This document shows, in pieces, positions 35,450 to 45,484 of a stretch of 64,000 bases of DNA. The notes under the pieces are model-generated. The model saw only the letters and a program-made list of their open reading frames with translations, was not told where the DNA came from and did not search any database. Positions within the stretch are counted from its first letter, which is position 1. Every line of letters begins with the position of its first letter. Both the position numbers and the translations under genes were made by a program. Source of the stretch: an uncultured Ruminococcus sp. (GTDB taxonomy: Bacteria > Bacillota > Clostridia > Oscillospirales > Acutalibacteraceae); contig CADCDE010000006.1 in assembly GCA_902800065.1 (NCBI GenBank), positions 1-64,000 of the forward strand. The letters are read 5' to 3'.

Positions 35450-36151
35450 TTGATAATTGCGGGAATAGTTGCAGGAGGCACAGGCTCAAGAATGGGCGGA
35501 GGCGAATTGCCGAAACAGTTTCTTGAGCTTGCACTGAAGCCTGTTTTTATATATACAGCCGAGAAATTTCTCAAATATGCTGATGCCGTTGTTATAGGAA
35601 TGAATCCCGACTGGATAGACTATGCAAATGAATTGCTGGAAAAATTTTTTCACCACAAGGAAAAGATATTTCTTGTCAAGGGCGGTTCGGACAGAAATGA
35701 AACTGTAAAGAATATAATATCCTTCTCCAAAGAATCCTTGAAATGCATTGACAGTGATATTATCCTGACACATGATGCAGTCAGACCTTTTGTAAGTGAT
35801 GAAATTATATATGAAAGTATCTCGCGGATAGAAAGATGTGATATCTGTACAGCGGCAGTTCCTGCAACGGATACAATAATAGTATCATCTGACGGTGAAA
35901 CGGCAGACAGCTTTCCGAACAGGGCTGAGATATTCCTTGTGCAGACTCCTCAGACATTCAGAATAGGGGATTTTGAGGACATATATAACTCTCTTTCTGA
36001 TAATGAGAAAAAAATTGCAACAGATGTATGCAGGCTTTTTAAATCAAAAGGAAAAAAAGTTCTGCTGATAAAAGGAAATCCCAAGAATATAAAATTAACT
36101 TATCCTTATGATTATCAAACAGCTAAAATAATAGCTGAGTCCATAGTTTAA
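35450..36151 (+). CDS. IspD/TarI family cytidylyltransferase
   Basis: 233 residues with AGGTGSRMGGGELPKQFLEL, LTHDAVRPF and QTPQTFR. The family makes CDP-methylerythritol (IspD) or CDP-ribitol (TarI). The ELPKQFL form and the position in a TagGH-like glycan locus favour TarI, but no TarJ reductase is adjacent, so IspD is not excluded. TTG start with GAGGAGG upstream, two bases after the previous stop. Confidence 0.85.
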   Translation: MIIAGIVAGGTGSRMGGGELPKQFLELALKPVFIYTAEKFLKYADAVVIGMNPDWIDYANELLEKFFHHKEKIFLVKGGSDRNETVKNIISFSKESLKCIDSDIILTHDAVRPFVSDEIIYESISRIERCDICTAAVPATDTIIVSSDGETADSFPNRAEIFLVQTPQTFRIGDFEDIYNSLSDNEKKIATDVCRLFKSKGKKVLLIKGNPKNIKLTYPYDYQTAKIIAESIV

Positions 36152-36160
36152 ACTGTCGGT

Positions 36161-36192
36161 TTATTTTCAAGCTGAAAATAATATGTTATAAT
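36161..36192 (+). promoter_or_regulatory. Promoter with overlapping 9-bp dyad before the 351-residue gene
   Basis: Extended -10 TGTTATAAT ends at 36192. Arms TTATTTTCA and TGAAAATAA mirror perfectly around AGC (36161-36181) and cover the -35 region. No T run follows, so an operator fits better than a terminator. Confidence 0.6.
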
Positions 36193-36232
36193 AACCGTAC
36201 AATAAAAAATTAATACAGTGAGGTGCGGTCTT

Positions 36233-37288
36233 ATGACAAAAGAGAGCTTTATGGAAATGCTTGAAACGTATATGACAAGTCACAGTGAGTCGGAATTATC
36301 GGAAAAGATGACCATTGAAAAAGCTGTTGCTTTCTGGCGACTGGCAGTGTGGTTCAGCAAAAATTCCTCAAAAGAACTTGCAGCCGAAAAAATCGGAAAG
36401 ATACACGATTTATTTTTGAAATGTGCCGAGAAAGACCACAAGTATTATTTTTGGAGTGCGGAATGTTCTATGCTGATGGATATGAATTTCAAAAGCAATT
36501 CACCATTTGAAAGAACAGTCGGCGAATATGAACAATTTTCCAAAAACTGCAGAAAAATAAGATTCCGTGATGTAACAGGCAAAGATAAAATGAATAAGAA
36601 TTTCATCATGCTGAAATACGGAATGGATGATTTGTGGGAGCAGGAATGGGGCGGAATATTCTGCAACGTACATATATATACACGTTATATGATGTATCAC
36701 TGTTACGACAAGATGGGTGACAGGTTTTTCAGAGACGGTCTGAAAAACAATGATAACGACAGTCTTTGTGAAGCCTTTGACTGCTATATTGAGGCAGTAA
36801 AGTGTTTGAAATTCCTCGAAAGTAACGGTAAGCTCGCTCAGAATGATACATTTTTCTTTAATGAATTCCACTTCCTTTGTTCACTTACATACGGAAAACT
36901 CCTTGAAGTATCCTACTTCATTGAAGAAACAGAAACTGCACAGATGTGCTTCAATACACTTCTTTCAAAGAAGTGCTATCTCAGCGATAAATATTACAAG
37001 TATATGTTCAGGCTCTTTGTCAGAGAAGGAAGACCTGACAGGGCTGAAGATTCTCTCAAACTCGGATATATGAAAAAACTCGATGTTATCAAGTCATATA
37101 AACAGAATATCAACTGCAGAAATGATGTTCTCAAAAAATATAAGCATGAATTGAGAGAGTTTGTCAGTCTGATAAACAGATACTTCGGAAAAACTGAACT
37201 TCAGATATTGGAAGATATTTTTTTCACAACAAATAAAAAAACCGAAAGAGTATTTTTCGGAGATGCCGATATGACAGAGGTTGTCTGA
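36233..37288 (+). CDS. Helical cytoplasmic protein, function unknown
   Basis: 351 residues with no signal peptide or membrane segment and no motif I recognise. It is rich in helix-forming and aromatic residues, with a TPR-like look around EAFDCYIEAVKCLKFLES. Start ATG with GAGGTG upstream. Monocistronic, with a promoter/dyad upstream and a repeat element plus terminator downstream. Confidence 0.65.
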   Translation: MTKESFMEMLETYMTSHSESELSEKMTIEKAVAFWRLAVWFSKNSSKELAAEKIGKIHDLFLKCAEKDHKYYFWSAECSMLMDMNFKSNSPFERTVGEYEQFSKNCRKIRFRDVTGKDKMNKNFIMLKYGMDDLWEQEWGGIFCNVHIYTRYMMYHCYDKMGDRFFRDGLKNNDNDSLCEAFDCYIEAVKCLKFLESNGKLAQNDTFFFNEFHFLCSLTYGKLLEVSYFIEETETAQMCFNTLLSKKCYLSDKYYKYMFRLFVREGRPDRAEDSLKLGYMKKLDVIKSYKQNINCRNDVLKKYKHELREFVSLINRYFGKTELQILEDIFFTTNKKTERVFFGDADMTEVV

Positions 37289-37296
37289 ATATAATG

Positions 37297-37432
37297 AACG
37301 TGAGTTCGATGAAAACGATATTATCATTCTGAGGAGCGACAGCGACGAAGAATCTTTTGAAGATTCCTCACTGCGTTCGGAATGACATACTTCATTTCAT
37401 CATTGTCAGAATATTTTTCACGAACTCACGTT
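37297..37432. repeat. Dispersed palindromic element, class A, second copy
   Basis: AACGTGAGTTCG (37297-37308) is perfectly mirrored by CGAACTCACGTT (37421-37432). The interior has the shared core (ATTCTGAGGAGCGACAGCGA, AAGATTCCTCACTGCG, GGAATGACA). It begins nine bases after the stop of the preceding gene. Confidence 0.8.
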
Positions 37433-37440
37433 AATGAATA

Positions 37441-37484
37441 AAAAGCCGTTGAACTGTAAAAAATATGCAGTTCAACGGCTTTTG
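37441..37484. terminator. Terminator upstream of the V-ATPase operon
   Basis: Perfect 16-bp stem AAAAGCCGTTGAACTG/CAGTTCAACGGCTTTT. Confidence 0.85.
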
Positions 37485-37535
37485 GCTATATTACCCAAAA
37501 ATAATGAATAAAATTTTAATATTGGTTTTTAAACA

Positions 37536-37564
37536 TTGATTTTAATCGAAAAATATGGTTTAAT
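37536..37564 (+). promoter_or_regulatory. Promoter of the V/A-ATPase operon
   Basis: TTGATT (37536-37541), 17-bp spacer, TTTAAT (37559-37564), about 30 bases before the first ATG. Confidence 0.55.
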
Positions 37565-37594
37565 ATATATATATAAAATGAGGGAGGGTGTTTT

Positions 37595-37906
37595 ATGGCG
37601 AGTGAAATTATCAAAGCTGTTTTGCAGGTCGAGGAAGAATGTAAACAGAAGGAATCTGAGGCTAAAAAACAGGCTGAGATAAAAAAACAGGAGGCACAAA
37701 AAAGTGCTCAGAAAATTATCGAGGATGCCGAAAAACAGGTCGAGAAAATGCTCGAAGATGACTATTCGGCTATATCCGACAGCAGTACAAGGCAGCTTGA
37801 AAAGGAAAAGCTGAAAACCAAAAAACAATGTGATGAAATATCCGAAAAAGCAAATAAAAATCTCGACAGAGTAACAGGGCTTGTTATCGAAATGCTTACA
37901 TCATGA
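37595..37906 (+). CDS. ntpF: V/A-type ATPase subunit G/H (peripheral stalk)
   Basis: 103 residues, almost one long charged coiled coil (KQKESEAKKQAEIKKQEAQK). Pairs with subunit E to form the peripheral stalk that ties the catalytic head to subunit I. First gene of a nine-gene operon in the standard order G/H-I-K-E-C-F-A-B-D; GGGAGGG precedes the ATG. Confidence 0.88.
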   Translation: MASEIIKAVLQVEEECKQKESEAKKQAEIKKQEAQKSAQKIIEDAEKQVEKMLEDDYSAISDSSTRQLEKEKLKTKKQCDEISEKANKNLDRVTGLVIEMLTS

Positions 37907-37948
37907 TGTTTTTTGGAAAAATTTTTTAATAAGTGTGGTGATCATGAT

Positions 37949-39931
37949 TTGTCAAAGATGAAAATGAAGTCTGTGAGGATAATTGCTCTCAAAAAGGACA
38001 GAAAAAGGCTTCTTGAACATCTTCAGAATTCTGCTCTCGTTCATGTAAAGCATACTGACAATGCAGATGAGGGATTTGTCAGAACGGATACCGCTTCACA
38101 GCTCAAGCAGTTTGAAAAAAATGCTGAGCTTATGGAAAAGTGTCTGAAGATACTCGGAAATGTCGCTCCCGAAAAGAAAAGTATCCTTGCAGGTTTGAAG
38201 GGCAGACGAGAGATAGATTCCGATGAAATAGGCGATATCGCCTTACAGGCAGGTAAAATAATAGGTATATGCAAGAAGATAGTCAAGCTCGATTCTCAGA
38301 TAACCGATAATATTTCCGAACAGGCAAGGATAAAAACCTCTCTTGCACAGCTTGAGGTATGGAAAAAACTTGATATACCGCTCAATACGGGTGATGTTGG
38401 TTCAATGGCTGTCTTTATAGGTACCTTCCCGAAGGAATATGATGAGCAGTCGCTTTCGGAAACGATTGCCGAAAAAGCTCCCGAACTTATTTTTGAAGTT
38501 GAAATAGTATATTCTTCGTCAAATATAACGAGTGCTGTTATATACACACCAAAAAAACAAAAGGATAAAGCTGATGTGACTCTGCGTGGAATGGGATTCG
38601 TGAGACCTCTTAATCCGACTTCTAAAATTCCTGCTGATAAATCAAAGAGGCTTTTCAAAAAAAGTGTTGATCTCAGGGCGAAAAATGAGGAATTGCGTGA
38701 TGAAATAGCAAAATATGCCGAATACCGTGATAATATCCGTGATACTCTCGATTACTTTGAACTTCGTGCTGAAAAATACAGGGTAATATCAGAGCTTGAC
38801 CAATCGGAACATATATTTGTACTCAACGGATATATTCCGGAAGATGACTGCCAAAAACTTGAAGAAGTATGTAAAAAAATACCGTCAGCTATAATTGAGT
38901 TTGAGGAAGCTGATGAAAATGCACCGGTAAAGCTGAAAAACAATAAATTTGCCGAACCAGCAGAAAGCATTGTTACAATGTATTCTCCCCCGTCACATGA
39001 TGACATAGACCCTACACCGATACTTGCATTTTTCTTTTATTTCTTTTTCGGAATGATGTTCTCGGATGCAGGATACGGACTTTTGCTTGTCATTGCAACG
39101 GCTGTTGGGCTGAAAGTTCTGAAACCCGATAAACCTATGCGTAATAATCTGAAACTTTTCCAATATTGCGGTATCTCAACGATATTCTGGGGACTTATCT
39201 TCGGAAGCGTATTCGGAGATGCACCTGTTGTATTCTACAAGCTGTTCACGGGTAATGAAATTACAATGAAACAGCTTATGCCTTGGATGCTCGATACACA
39301 AAAGGATGCTTTATTTATAATGATAATGTCGATAGGCTTTGGACTTGTCCATGTACTTGTCGGAATGGGCTGTAAATTCTATGTATGCCTGAGGCAGAAA
39401 AAATATATGGAAGCGTTCTGTGATACGGGCTTATGGATGCTGATGCTGATAGGCTTTGCAATATTGGCGGCAGGAATGGCTGTAAGTCATGTGCTTGTCT
39501 ATATAGGTGCAGGGATTGCAATTGCCTGTGCAGTCGGTCTTATACTCACACAGGGCAGAGAGAAAAAGGGTATTTTCGGTAAATTAATAGGCGGTGTAGC
39601 GTCACTTTATGACATTACAAGCTATGTTAGCGACCTGTTGAGCTATTCAAGACTTCTTGCACTCGGTCTTACAACGGGTGTAATGGCTCAGGTGTTCAAT
39701 ATGCTCTCAACTCTTATGGGTAAGAACATTATAGGCATTATCTTTATGATAGTTATATTCCTTGCAGGTCATGCTATTACAATAGGTCTTAATGCACTCG
39801 GCTCTTATGTACATACAATGCGTCTGCAGTATGTCGAAATGTTCAGCAAATTCTATGAGGGCGGCGGAAAGGCTTTTGAACCGTTCTCTCTCAAAACAAA
39901 GAATTTTAAAATCAAAAATACAGATGAATAA
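37949..39931 (+). CDS. ntpI: V/A-type ATPase subunit I (a)
   Basis: About 660 residues. The first half is a soluble stalk-contacting domain; the second half has seven to eight membrane helices that form the ion half-channels next to the K ring, starting near DIDPTPILAFFFYFFFGMMF. The TTG start (SKMKMKSVRI) has GTGGTGATC upstream and matches the usual N-terminus; the longer frame adds twelve unconvincing residues. Confidence 0.92.
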   Translation: MSKMKMKSVRIIALKKDRKRLLEHLQNSALVHVKHTDNADEGFVRTDTASQLKQFEKNAELMEKCLKILGNVAPEKKSILAGLKGRREIDSDEIGDIALQAGKIIGICKKIVKLDSQITDNISEQARIKTSLAQLEVWKKLDIPLNTGDVGSMAVFIGTFPKEYDEQSLSETIAEKAPELIFEVEIVYSSSNITSAVIYTPKKQKDKADVTLRGMGFVRPLNPTSKIPADKSKRLFKKSVDLRAKNEELRDEIAKYAEYRDNIRDTLDYFELRAEKYRVISELDQSEHIFVLNGYIPEDDCQKLEEVCKKIPSAIIEFEEADENAPVKLKNNKFAEPAESIVTMYSPPSHDDIDPTPILAFFFYFFFGMMFSDAGYGLLLVIATAVGLKVLKPDKPMRNNLKLFQYCGISTIFWGLIFGSVFGDAPVVFYKLFTGNEITMKQLMPWMLDTQKDALFIMIMSIGFGLVHVLVGMGCKFYVCLRQKKYMEAFCDTGLWMLMLIGFAILAAGMAVSHVLVYIGAGIAIACAVGLILTQGREKKGIFGKLIGGVASLYDITSYVSDLLSYSRLLALGLTTGVMAQVFNMLSTLMGKNIIGIIFMIVIFLAGHAITIGLNALGSYVHTMRLQYVEMFSKFYEGGGKAFEPFSLKTKNFKIKNTDE

Positions 39932-39953
39932 ATTTATTGGAGGTAATTTTATT

Positions 39954-40427
39954 ATGGGTATGATATATACAATCATTGGTATCGCAATAGCAACAGTTCT
40001 TGCAGGCATAGGCTCTGCAAAGGGTGTCGGTGCAGCAGCACAGGCTTCTATGGGAGTTCTTTCTGAGGATTCCTCGATGTTCGGTAAAATGCTCGTTCTT
40101 ACACTTCTCCCTGGTACACAGGGACTCTACGGCTTTATTGTAGCATTCCTTATGCTTATCGGTGCAGGCGTTCTCGGCGGCGGTGACGTTATCACATGGC
40201 AGCAGGGTATGGCTTATCTCGGTGCTTCACTTTCAGTCGGCATAGGCGGTCTTGTATCGGGTATTGCTCAGGGTAAGGCTGCTGTTGCTGGTATCAGTAT
40301 GTGTGCAAAGGATGAAAAGAATTTCTCAAAGGCTATGGTTTCAATAACACTCGTTGAAATTTATGCACTTCTTGCTTTCATCGTTTCACTTCTTACAGTT
40401 ATCTCTATCCCGAATATTAAATTCTGA
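39954..40427 (+). CDS. ntpK: V/A-type ATPase subunit K (rotor ring proteolipid, Na+-type)
   Basis: 157 residues, four helices as two fused hairpins. The ion-binding Glu is in LVEIYALLAF (helix 4). LLPGTQGLYGF (helix 2) and GIAQGKA (helix 3) supply the Thr and Gln residues that coordinate Na+ in the Enterococcus hirae NtpK structure. So the ring is predicted to carry Na+. Start ATG with GGAGG; longer upstream reading overlaps subunit I. Confidence 0.93.
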   Translation: MGMIYTIIGIAIATVLAGIGSAKGVGAAAQASMGVLSEDSSMFGKMLVLTLLPGTQGLYGFIVAFLMLIGAGVLGGGDVITWQQGMAYLGASLSVGIGGLVSGIAQGKAAVAGISMCAKDEKNFSKAMVSITLVEIYALLAFIVSLLTVISIPNIKF

Positions 40428-40445
40428 TAAAAAGGTGTTGATTAC

Positions 40446-41030
40446 ATGAGCAGCGGAGAAAAAATAATTGCCGAGATTCGTCATGAATGTGATGAAAAAA
40501 TATCTGCGATAAATGCCGAAACGGAAGATGTCTGTGCTTCGATAATCGACTCAGCCAAGAAAAAGGCTTCGGATATAACCAAAAACGCTCAGTATAAATT
40601 GGAGGAGCAGTCATCAAAGCTCCTGAAAGCACATCAGAGCAAATGTGAGCTTGAAAAGAGAAATATGCTTCTGAAAGCACGCAGACAGGAGATAGACAAT
40701 GCAGTCGAGCATATTCTTGACCATATGACAGGTCTTCCTTCTAAAGTTTATTTTGAACTTGTATATAAACTTGCAGTAACCTCTGATATAAAAGACGGTA
40801 CGGTATATCTCAATTCAAAGGATTTAAAGAGACTCCCGAAAAACTTTCAGGAGAGACTTGCGGAATCGGGAATGAATGTGACGATTTCGGATACTCCCGA
40901 TGAAAGCATTGAAAGCGGTTTTATACTCAAAAACGGTGACATTGAGGAAAATCTGAGCTTTTCTTCGATAATAGCCGAAAAACGTGAGGAAATAGAAGAT
41001 TTGATAAGCAGAGAGCTTTTTAAAGATTAA
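40446..41030 (+). CDS. ntpE: V/A-type ATPase subunit E
   Basis: 194 residues: N-terminal coiled coil (KIIAEIRHECDEKISAINAE) and a C-terminal globular domain. Peripheral stalk partner of subunit G/H. The SD AAAGGTG lies before the ATG, 18 bases after subunit K. Confidence 0.88.
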   Translation: MSSGEKIIAEIRHECDEKISAINAETEDVCASIIDSAKKKASDITKNAQYKLEEQSSKLLKAHQSKCELEKRNMLLKARRQEIDNAVEHILDHMTGLPSKVYFELVYKLAVTSDIKDGTVYLNSKDLKRLPKNFQERLAESGMNVTISDTPDESIESGFILKNGDIEENLSFSSIIAEKREEIEDLISRELFKD

Positions 41031-41042
41031 AGGAGGAGTTTT

Positions 41043-42008
41043 ATGGAATACGAATTTTCTATCGGTTCTGTAAGGGCAAGAGAAAAAAAATTGCTCTCAT
41101 CCTCTGATATCGACCAGATGCTTACCATGCAGACTGAAAAAGACCTTGTCAGATTCCTCAAGGACAAGGGCTTCGGTGACGGAGAAAATATAGATTCCGT
41201 TATTGAAAGCAATACCGAAAATATGTGGAAATATATCAGGGGAATCGCCCCCGATATGAATTTATTCGAGCCGTTCTTCATACAGAATGACATACACAAT
41301 TTAAAGACAGTCATAAAAGGCACCATGTCCGACAGGGATTATGAAAATTTATTTATAACTCCCTGCACGATAGATACAGGGCTGCTTGTAAAGACTGTCG
41401 AAAACGGAAGATTTGATAAGCTGCCCGAATGGCTAGGAAATGCCGCCGAAAGTGCATATACACTTTTGGCTGAAACAAAGGATTCACGCCTGAGTGATGC
41501 TGTCATAGACAGGGCTGTTATGCAGAGACTTCTGCTTGAAGCTAAAAAGTCAAAGTCTGCTTTTATAAGAGAATACATAAACAGAACTGTTTTTTACTCG
41601 AATATAAAAATAGCTTTGAGAGCGGCTAAAAATAACTGTACAGATAACTATCTTGAACAGGCATTATGCGAATGTGACGGGATAGATGTCAAAGCTGTTA
41701 TAAAAAATACAGTTCAGGGCAGTGAAAATCTTATCAAATATCTTGAAAAGACAGATTCATATAACTGTAAAAAGGCTATGGAGATATATAAAAAATCTCC
41801 GTCGGAGTTTGAAAAATTTGTTGACAACGGTACAATGGAGCTTGCAAGGGAATTGTGCAGACATTCCTGTTCGGGTGCAGAGCCGTTGCTGGGATATTAT
41901 ACAGCCTGTGAATACGATAGAAAACTCGTAAATATAATAGCAGGCGGTATCAAAACCAAAACTCCCGCTGATAAAATAAAAGAAAGGCTGCGTATCATCT
42001 ATGGTTAA
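41043..42008 (+). CDS. ntpC: V/A-type ATPase subunit C (d-like)
   Basis: 321 residues, helical, three-fold repeat architecture of the V-ATPase C/AC39 family; the socket that couples the central shaft to the K ring. Starts MEYEFSIGSVRAREKKLL with AAAGGAGG upstream. Overlaps subunit F by eight bases. Confidence 0.88.
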   Translation: MEYEFSIGSVRAREKKLLSSSDIDQMLTMQTEKDLVRFLKDKGFGDGENIDSVIESNTENMWKYIRGIAPDMNLFEPFFIQNDIHNLKTVIKGTMSDRDYENLFITPCTIDTGLLVKTVENGRFDKLPEWLGNAAESAYTLLAETKDSRLSDAVIDRAVMQRLLLEAKKSKSAFIREYINRTVFYSNIKIALRAAKNNCTDNYLEQALCECDGIDVKAVIKNTVQGSENLIKYLEKTDSYNCKKAMEIYKKSPSEFEKFVDNGTMELARELCRHSCSGAEPLLGYYTACEYDRKLVNIIAGGIKTKTPADKIKERLRIIYG

Positions 42009-42324
42009 GAATATTGCCGTGATAGGCGACAGTGAAAGCATCAAGGGCTTCGGTGCAGTGGGCATAGATATGTTTATATGCGATGAGCCTTTTGAATCGG
42101 GTAATTTGTTCAAGAGAATTGCAGAAAGCGATGACTATGCAATAATATATATGACAGAGGAATTATTTGAGCTTTCGACAAAGGAAAGAAGCAAATTTGC
42201 CGAAAGGACTGTTCCGGCAGTTATACCTATACCGTCAGCAGGCGGTAACAAGGGTATTGGTCAGAAAAGACTGTCAATGTTCGTTGAACAGGCTGTCGGT
42301 TCGGATATTCTCTTTGGAAATTGA
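42001..42324 (+). CDS. ntpG: V/A-type ATPase subunit F
   Basis: 107 residues, Rossmann-like small subunit of the central shaft ([21 protein letters not shown]-terminal [11 protein letters not shown]). Binds subunit D. Starts within the end of subunit C. Confidence 0.9.
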   Translation: MVKNIAVIGDSESIKGFGAVGIDMFICDEPFESGNLFKRIAESDDYAIIYMTEELFELSTKERSKFAERTVPAVIPIPSAGGNKGIGQKRLSMFVEQAVGSDILFGN

Positions 42325-42335
42325 GGTGTTTATAT

Positions 42336-44102
42336 TTGACAAACGGAATTATTACAAAGGTTGCGGGACCTCTCGTTATAGCCGAGGGTATGCGTAATGC
42401 GAATATGTTTGACGTTGTAAGGGTAAGCAAGGAAAGACTTATCGGTGAGATAATCGAAATGCACGGTGATAAAGCGTCGATACAGGTCTATGAGGAAACC
42501 TCCGGACTCGGTCCGGGTGAAATAGTAGAGTCTACCGGAGCACCGCTTTCGGTTGAACTCGGTCCGGGACTTATCGGTGCAATTTATGACGGTATACAAA
42601 GACCGCTGAATGAAATCATGAAGGTTGCAGGAAACAGCCTTAAAAGAGGCGTTGAAGTGCCTTCACTTGACCACAATAAAAAATGGCATTTTGTGCCGAC
42701 AGCCAAAAAAGGTGCTGAACTCGTTTCGGGTGATGTAATAGGTACTGTCAAGGAAACCAATGCCGTACTTCATAAAATTCTCGTTCCGAATGGCGTAAAG
42801 GGTAAAGTAACAGACATCAAAGAGGGAGATTTTACAATTGATGAAACAGTTGCTGTTCTTGACGATAACGGTAAGAAAAATAATATCAAAATGGCAGTAA
42901 AATGGCCTGTCCGTGTCGGCAGACCATATAAGAGAAAGCTCTCTCCGGATATTCTTCTGACAACAGGTCAGAGAACTATTGACACACTTTTCCCGATTGC
43001 AAAGGGCGGTGTTGCGGCAGTTCCCGGACCTTTCGGCTCGGGCAAGACAGTCGTACAGCATCAGCTTGCAAAGTGGGCAGCAGCCGATATTATCGTATAT
43101 ATAGGCTGTGGTGAGCGTGGAAATGAAATGACAGACGTTCTCAACGAATTTCCAGAACTGAAAGACCCACGTACGGGCAATTCGCTTATGGAAAGAACTG
43201 TTCTTATTGCAAATACTTCTGATATGCCTGTTGCAGCCCGTGAAGCATCTATTTACACAGGTATAACGATTGCGGAGTATTTCCGTGACATGGGCTTTAC
43301 TGTGGCACTTATGGCTGATTCTACTTCACGATGGGCTGAGGCTCTCCGTGAAATGTCCGGACGACTTGAAGAAATGCCTGGTGAAGAAGGTTATCCCGCA
43401 TATCTCGGAAGCCGTCTTGCACAGTTCTATGAAAGAGCAGGTCGTGTACTTGTCAACGGAAGCGATGAAAAAGAGGGTGCATTGTCGGTTATTGGTGCAG
43501 TATCACCTCCGGGCGGTGACATTTCCGAACCTGTTTCACAGGCAACTCTCCGTATAGTAAAGGTATTCTGGGGACTTGACGCAAATCTTGCATATAAAAG
43601 ACATTTCCCGGCTATCAACTGGCTGACAAGTTATTCACTCTATACAGACCAGCTTGAAGAATGGTTTTCGGAAAACGCTTCAAAGGACTTTATGCAGCTT
43701 CGTGGCAGATTGATGTCACTCTTACAGGACGAATCCGAATTGCAGGAAATAGTAAATCTTGTCGGAATGGACGCACTTTCTCCGACAGACAGACTTAAGC
43801 TTGAAACAGCCCGTTCAATTCGTGAGGACTATCTCCATCAGAATGCTTTTGACTCGGTGGATACATATACATCTCTCAAGAAGCAGGTGCTTATGATGAG
43901 AGCGATACTTCTTTGCTATGATAAATCCGTTGAGGCTCTCAAGGACGGTGCAGACACTGATTTATTGATAGGAATGTCAGTTCGTGAACGTGTCGGAAGA
44001 TTTAAGTATGAAGAAGAAACGAACATAGACAGGGAATTTGAATCTATAAGTGCAATGCTTGAAAAGGAAATAAAGGATGTACTTGAAAGGAGTGAGGACT
44101 GA
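42336..44102 (+). CDS. ntpA: V/A-type ATPase catalytic subunit A
   Basis: 588 residues; ATP-hydrolysing subunit. P-loop GPFGSGKT near residue 230, GERGNEM, and the catalytic-region [22 protein letters not shown]. Carries the non-homologous insertion typical of A subunits. The TTG start with GAGGTG seven bases upstream gives [14 protein letters not shown], the usual N-terminus. One-base overlap with subunit B (TGATG). Confidence 0.97.
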   Translation: MTNGIITKVAGPLVIAEGMRNANMFDVVRVSKERLIGEIIEMHGDKASIQVYEETSGLGPGEIVESTGAPLSVELGPGLIGAIYDGIQRPLNEIMKVAGNSLKRGVEVPSLDHNKKWHFVPTAKKGAELVSGDVIGTVKETNAVLHKILVPNGVKGKVTDIKEGDFTIDETVAVLDDNGKKNNIKMAVKWPVRVGRPYKRKLSPDILLTTGQRTIDTLFPIAKGGVAAVPGPFGSGKTVVQHQLAKWAAADIIVYIGCGERGNEMTDVLNEFPELKDPRTGNSLMERTVLIANTSDMPVAAREASIYTGITIAEYFRDMGFTVALMADSTSRWAEALREMSGRLEEMPGEEGYPAYLGSRLAQFYERAGRVLVNGSDEKEGALSVIGAVSPPGGDISEPVSQATLRIVKVFWGLDANLAYKRHFPAINWLTSYSLYTDQLEEWFSENASKDFMQLRGRLMSLLQDESELQEIVNLVGMDALSPTDRLKLETARSIREDYLHQNAFDSVDTYTSLKKQVLMMRAILLCYDKSVEALKDGADTDLLIGMSVRERVGRFKYEEETNIDREFESISAMLEKEIKDVLERSED

Positions 44103-45472
44103 TGCCAAAGGAATACCGTACAATACGAGAGGTCGCAGGTCCTCTTATGATGGTAAGTGACGTTGAGGGAGTAACATATAATGAGCTTGGTGAGATAGAG
44201 CTTCCCAACGGGGAGATACGCCGCTGTCAGGTGCTTGAGATAGACGGAAAAAATGCTCTTGTACAGCTTTTTGAATCAGCCGCAGGAATAAACCTTGCAC
44301 ATTCAAAGGTAAGATTTATCGGACGTTCAATGGAGCTGCCTGTTTCGGGAGATATGCTTTCGAGAGTATTTGACGGTCTGGGAAATCCGATTGATGACGG
44401 TCCTGCTATAATACCCGAAAAAAGACTTGATATAAACGGTACGCCAATGAATCCCGCTGCAAGGGACTATCCGCAGGAATTCATACAGACGGGTGTTTCT
44501 GCCATAGACGGTCTTAATACTCTTGTAAGAGGTCAGAAGCTGCCGATATTCTCTGCATCAGGTCTGCCCCATGCACAGCTTGCTGCACAGATAGCAAGAC
44601 AGGCGGCTGTCCGTGGAAAAAATGAACAGTTTGCCGTTGTATTTGCGGCAATGGGTATTACTTACGAGGAATCAGAATATTTCGTAAGGTCATTCCGTGA
44701 AACAGGTGCTTTGGACAGGACTGTAATGTTCGTAAACCTTGCGAATGATCCGGCAATAGAAAGAATAGCTACTCCGAGAATGGCACTTACAGCGGCTGAA
44801 TATCTTGCATTTGATATGGGAATGCACGTTCTCGTTATAATGACGGATATTACAAACTATGCTGATGCCTTGCGTGAGGTCTCCGCTGCACGAAAGGAAG
44901 TTCCCGGAAGACGTGGCTATCCCGGATATATGTATACAAACCTTGCAACTCTTTATGAACGTGCGGGAAGACAAAAGGGCAAGAACGGTTCTATTACAAT
45001 GATACCGATACTCACAATGCCTGAAGATGATAAGACTCATCCTATCCCTGACTTGACAGGTTATATCACAGAGGGACAGATAATATTGAGTCGTGAACTG
45101 TACAGAAAGGGTATCACACCGCCGATAGATGTTCTGCCGTCGCTGTCACGTCTTAAAGATAAAGGCATTGGTGTAGGTCGTACAAGAGAAGACCATGCGG
45201 CTACCATGAATCAGCTTTTCTCGGCGTATGCGAGAGGCAAGGATGCAAGAGAACTGATGATAGTATTGGGCGAATCAGCATTGACGGATATAGACAAGAA
45301 ATACGCTGAATTTGCGGAGGCTTTTGAGAGGGAATATGTATCCCAGGGATATACGACAAACCGTACTATTGAGGAAACTCTTGATACAGGCTGGAAGCTG
45401 CTCCATATACTTCCGAGAAGTGAATTAAAGAGAATAAAAGATGATATGCTTGACAAATACTATGGAAAGTAA
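44102..45472 (+). CDS. ntpB: V/A-type ATPase subunit B
   Basis: 456 residues; non-catalytic nucleotide-binding-like subunit alternating with A in the head. As expected it has no classical P-loop ([10 protein letters not shown] in that place) and keeps the [16 protein letters not shown] region. Confidence 0.97.
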   Translation: MPKEYRTIREVAGPLMMVSDVEGVTYNELGEIELPNGEIRRCQVLEIDGKNALVQLFESAAGINLAHSKVRFIGRSMELPVSGDMLSRVFDGLGNPIDDGPAIIPEKRLDINGTPMNPAARDYPQEFIQTGVSAIDGLNTLVRGQKLPIFSASGLPHAQLAAQIARQAAVRGKNEQFAVVFAAMGITYEESEYFVRSFRETGALDRTVMFVNLANDPAIERIATPRMALTAAEYLAFDMGMHVLVIMTDITNYADALREVSAARKEVPGRRGYPGYMYTNLATLYERAGRQKGKNGSITMIPILTMPEDDKTHPIPDLTGYITEGQIILSRELYRKGITPPIDVLPSLSRLKDKGIGVGRTREDHAATMNQLFSAYARGKDARELMIVLGESALTDIDKKYAEFAEAFEREYVSQGYTTNRTIEETLDTGWKLLHILPRSELKRIKDDMLDKYYGK

Positions 45473-45484
45473 GGTGTTGAGTGT

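Noticed and set aside
36500-36871. Minus-strand 123-residue frame
   Set aside because: Antisense shadow of the 351-residue gene, no Shine-Dalgarno or family match.
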